Of a stretch of 7,447 nucleotides of DNA, positions 6,114-7,447 are shown piece by piece (position 1 is the first letter of the stretch; the number at the start of each line of letters is the position of its first letter). Origin of the DNA: Gemmatimonadota bacterium (GTDB lineage Bacteria; Gemmatimonadota; Gemmatimonadetes; Gemmatimonadales; GWC2-71-9). Position numbers and translations under genes: made by a program. The stretch spans positions 1 to 7,447 of the forward strand of contig QHTP01000046.1 in the NCBI GenBank assembly GCA_003220855.1, written 5' to 3'. The notes under the pieces are model-generated. The model made no database searches. It saw nothing but the letters and a program-made list of their open reading frames with translations, and had not been told where the DNA came from.

Positions 6114-6955
6114 GAATGTTTCCGGTGAGCGAACCGATGCGTGATGTAGGCCGCGATGGCGCGCGCCGCCGCATCGCGGAAGGGGGCGAAGCTGGGCCAG
6201 TCGTTGATGTCGATCAAGACCGGTCGATCGGGCTCCGGGAGCGCGACGTCACCGCCGAACACCTCGAGTCCGAGAATCGCCGCCGCCTCGAAGGCGAGCG
6301 CCTTGAGCCGGTTCTCGTCCACCTGGGGACGCTCGCCGGCGAACCCCGCGTCGGCACCGTACCAATTGAAGAACCGGCCGTCGGTCACGCCGTAGAACTT
6401 CACCACCGGCCCCGGCACGTGCTCCTGCAGCGCCACCCAGGGAATGCCACGGGCGGTGAAGGCCCGCAGCGCCTCCGCCAAACCGTCCAGGGTCGTCGCG
6501 ACCACGTCCTCCGGACGCTCGGCATGCACGTCGCCACGCTTGATCCAGAGCTTCTGACGATCGGGACTGAGGGCGCTGAGCTGGGTGGACGGCGGGAGCG
6601 CAGCGGAGCTGGCGAGGATGAGCGTCCGCGGAAACGGCAGCGTGCTGTCGCTCAGTCGCCGAACGAGGCGATAGCGGTGGCAATTCAACGCGCTCGACGG
6701 GCGGTTGACCACGACGATACCGTCGGACTCGAGCGGCATGAGCTGCTCCGCCGCAAGCGAGCCCTGGCACATGTTGAGGTACAGCTCCGCCGCCGGAAGG
6801 CGGCCCTGCTCCACCTCGAGCTCCGTGGTCTTGGTGGCGCGCCAACCCTCGGCCTCGAGCAACCCGACGGTGGCGTCCAGGATGGCGGTGTCGTTCACGC
6901 GGTGCTGCAGTGGCGAGTACGACGGGCTGCGGTAAATCGCGACCAGTTGGGCCAA
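6110..6955 (-). CDS. ATP-grasp superfamily enzyme (kinase- or ligase-like)
   Basis: The 281-residue protein has the ATP-grasp layout: an N-terminal domain (to about 85), the NRPSSALNCHRY segment at 84-95 where the family's N.P....K region lies, LWIKRGDVHA at 136-145 with a probable ATP-binding Lys139, LQEHVPGPVVKFYGV at 176-190 with Glu178, then EVFGGDVAL at 231-239 and VLIDINDWPSFAPFR at 246-260. Asp236, Asp249 and Asn251 are probable Mg ligands. The DIN.(W)PSF ending resembles inositol 1,3,4-trisphosphate 5/6-kinases and RimK-type ligases. The reaction could therefore be phosphorylation of a polyol or cyclitol, or an ATP-driven ligation, and I cannot decide between them. Start is TTG 6955, with GAAAGG 6 nt ahead. 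The gene follows the NTP transferase by 3 nt, and its TGA overlaps the GTG that opens the aminotransferase. The superfamily is secure and the substrate unknown. Confidence 0.83.
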   Translation of the reverse strand: MAQLVAIYRSPSYSPLQHRVNDTAILDATVGLLEAEGWRATKTTELEVEQGRLPAAELYLNMCQGSLAAEQLMPLESDGIVVVNRPSSALNCHRYRLVRRLSDSTLPFPRTLILASSAALPPSTQLSALSPDRQKLWIKRGDVHAERPEDVVATTLDGLAEALRAFTARGIPWVALQEHVPGPVVKFYGVTDGRFFNWYGADAGFAGERPQVDENRLKALAFEAAAILGLEVFGGDVALPEPDRPVLIDINDWPSFAPFRDAAARAIAAYITHRFAHRKHS

Positions 6956-6958
6956 GGT

Positions 6959-7447
6959 TTACCTTTCGCGCGCGGCAAGCCACGCGTTCGCAGTCTGAAG
7001 ATCCGATGGCCGATCGATATCGATGATGCGCGGCACCTCGACCGCCGCCACCCGCCGCCCCTCCGCTACCAGCGCCTTGAGGAAGGCGCGCATCTTGTGC
7101 ACGCCGCGGGCGACGGCGTCGGCAGCGGCCAGACGAGCGGCCGCGCTCAGGCCGTAGACCCCCCCGGTCACACACACGGGTGTCAGCGGCGCATCGCTCA
7201 CGGCGCGCACATCGCCTCCGTGGCGACTCACGTACACCGGAGACTCATCGTCCACGTACGGCGTCACAGCGAGCACGAGCTCGGCGCCCTCCTCGAGATA
7301 CCGCCCGGTCGCCCGGTAGACCGCTTCCCAATCCTCCGGCCGCATCACCGTGTCCACCATGCTGCAGAACACCGGCCCCCCGGCCATCCCTCGCAGCGCC
7401 TCGACCAGCGTGTGCAGCGAGGAGGGCGTACGACAGCTCACCACTGT
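6959..7447 (-). CDS. MobA-like NTP transferase / nucleotidyltransferase (C-terminal part, 5' end outside window)
   Basis: The window holds the last 162 codons, and the reading frame runs out of the window at 7447. Visible GT-A features are FCSMVDTVMRPEDW, an Asp in the usual metal-binding position, LAVTPYVDDESPVYV, the VTGGVYGL block that contacts the sugar or alcohol, and a closing PRIIDIDRPSDLQTANAWL, very typical of sugar-phosphate and alcohol-phosphate nucleotidyltransferases. The nucleotide-binding GxGxR(L) loop would lie upstream. Such enzymes transfer NMP from an NTP to a phosphorylated sugar, cyclitol, choline or aminoethylphosphonate. With two CDP-AP genes in the same operon, a CTP-dependent enzyme making the CDP-activated headgroup is an attractive inference. 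The stop is 3 nt before the ATP-grasp TTG start. The operon promoter is not in the window. Confidence 0.82.
   Translation of the reverse strand, partial: TVVSCRTPSSLHTLVEALRGMAGGPVFCSMVDTVMRPEDWEAVYRATGRYLEEGAELVLAVTPYVDDESPVYVSRHGGDVRAVSDAPLTPVCVTGGVYGLSAAARLAAADAVARGVHKMRAFLKALVAEGRRVAAVEVPRIIDIDRPSDLQTANAWLAARER
6962..6967 (-). promoter_or_regulatory. Ribosome binding site supporting a TTG start
   Basis: GAAAGG on the minus strand (6967-6962) lies 6 nt before TTG 6955-6953. The spacer contains the TAA stop of the NTP transferase. No ATG or GTG is suitably placed before the conserved N-terminal strand (LVAIYRSP), so this site decides the rare TTG start. Confidence 0.6.

Noticed and set aside
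6114..6174. ATG 6174 as true start of the aminotransferase
   Set aside because: The extra residues are arginine-rich and lie inside the conserved C-terminus of the ATP-grasp gene; GTG 6113 gives a family-like opening and a typical overlap, though in another frame.

Overview
The window is GC-rich, tightly packed bacterial chromosomal DNA. GTG and TTG starts are common, stop/start overlaps are frequent, and there is no intergenic stretch of more than a few bases. This style fits a high-GC environmental bacterium (for example Gemmatimonadota, Acidobacteriota or a proteobacterium). The sequence holds no rRNA, tRNA or marker gene, so the phylum cannot be fixed. I see no mobile element, CRISPR array, tRNA or phage gene.

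Layout. On the plus strand (1-1071) are the last 36 codons of a sugar-nucleotide epimerase/dehydratase and a membrane PAP2_3/Aur1-like phosphatase or headgroup transferase, coupled by a GTGA overlap. On the minus strand eight genes run from 7447 down to 1075: NTP transferase (5' end outside the window), ATP-grasp enzyme, class-III aminotransferase, CDP-alcohol phosphatidyltransferase (CDP-AP) 1, Gfo/Idh/MocA oxidoreductase, UPF0104 flippase-like protein, small metal-hydrolase-like membrane protein, and CDP-AP 2. Seven consecutive junctions are either overlaps or a 3-nt gap, so this is almost certainly one translationally coupled operon whose promoter lies beyond 7447. The two convergent units meet with 3 nt between stop codons, inside a long GC-rich inverted repeat.

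How the genes could work together (inference). The set has what is needed to make and place an unusual polar-lipid headgroup. The oxidoreductase and aminotransferase would convert a hydroxyl to a ketone and then to an amine on a sugar or cyclitol. The ATP-grasp enzyme, whose C-terminal DIN motif resembles inositol-phosphate kinases and RimK-like ligases, would phosphorylate or ligate it. The NTP transferase would activate it as a CDP-like derivative. The CDP-AP enzymes would move it onto a lipid, and the flippase-like protein and PAP2_3 protein would translocate or remodel the product. I do not know a characterised system with this exact set.

Two of the eight operon genes are damaged as given. 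The aminotransferase lacks about 40 N-terminal residues and changes frame near 6070-6085. CDP-AP 1 loses the second half of its catalytic motif and changes frame near 4625-4640. Both lesions are out-of-frame internal deletions with otherwise clean coding on each side, which points either to very recent mutation or to an assembly or strain-mixture artefact.
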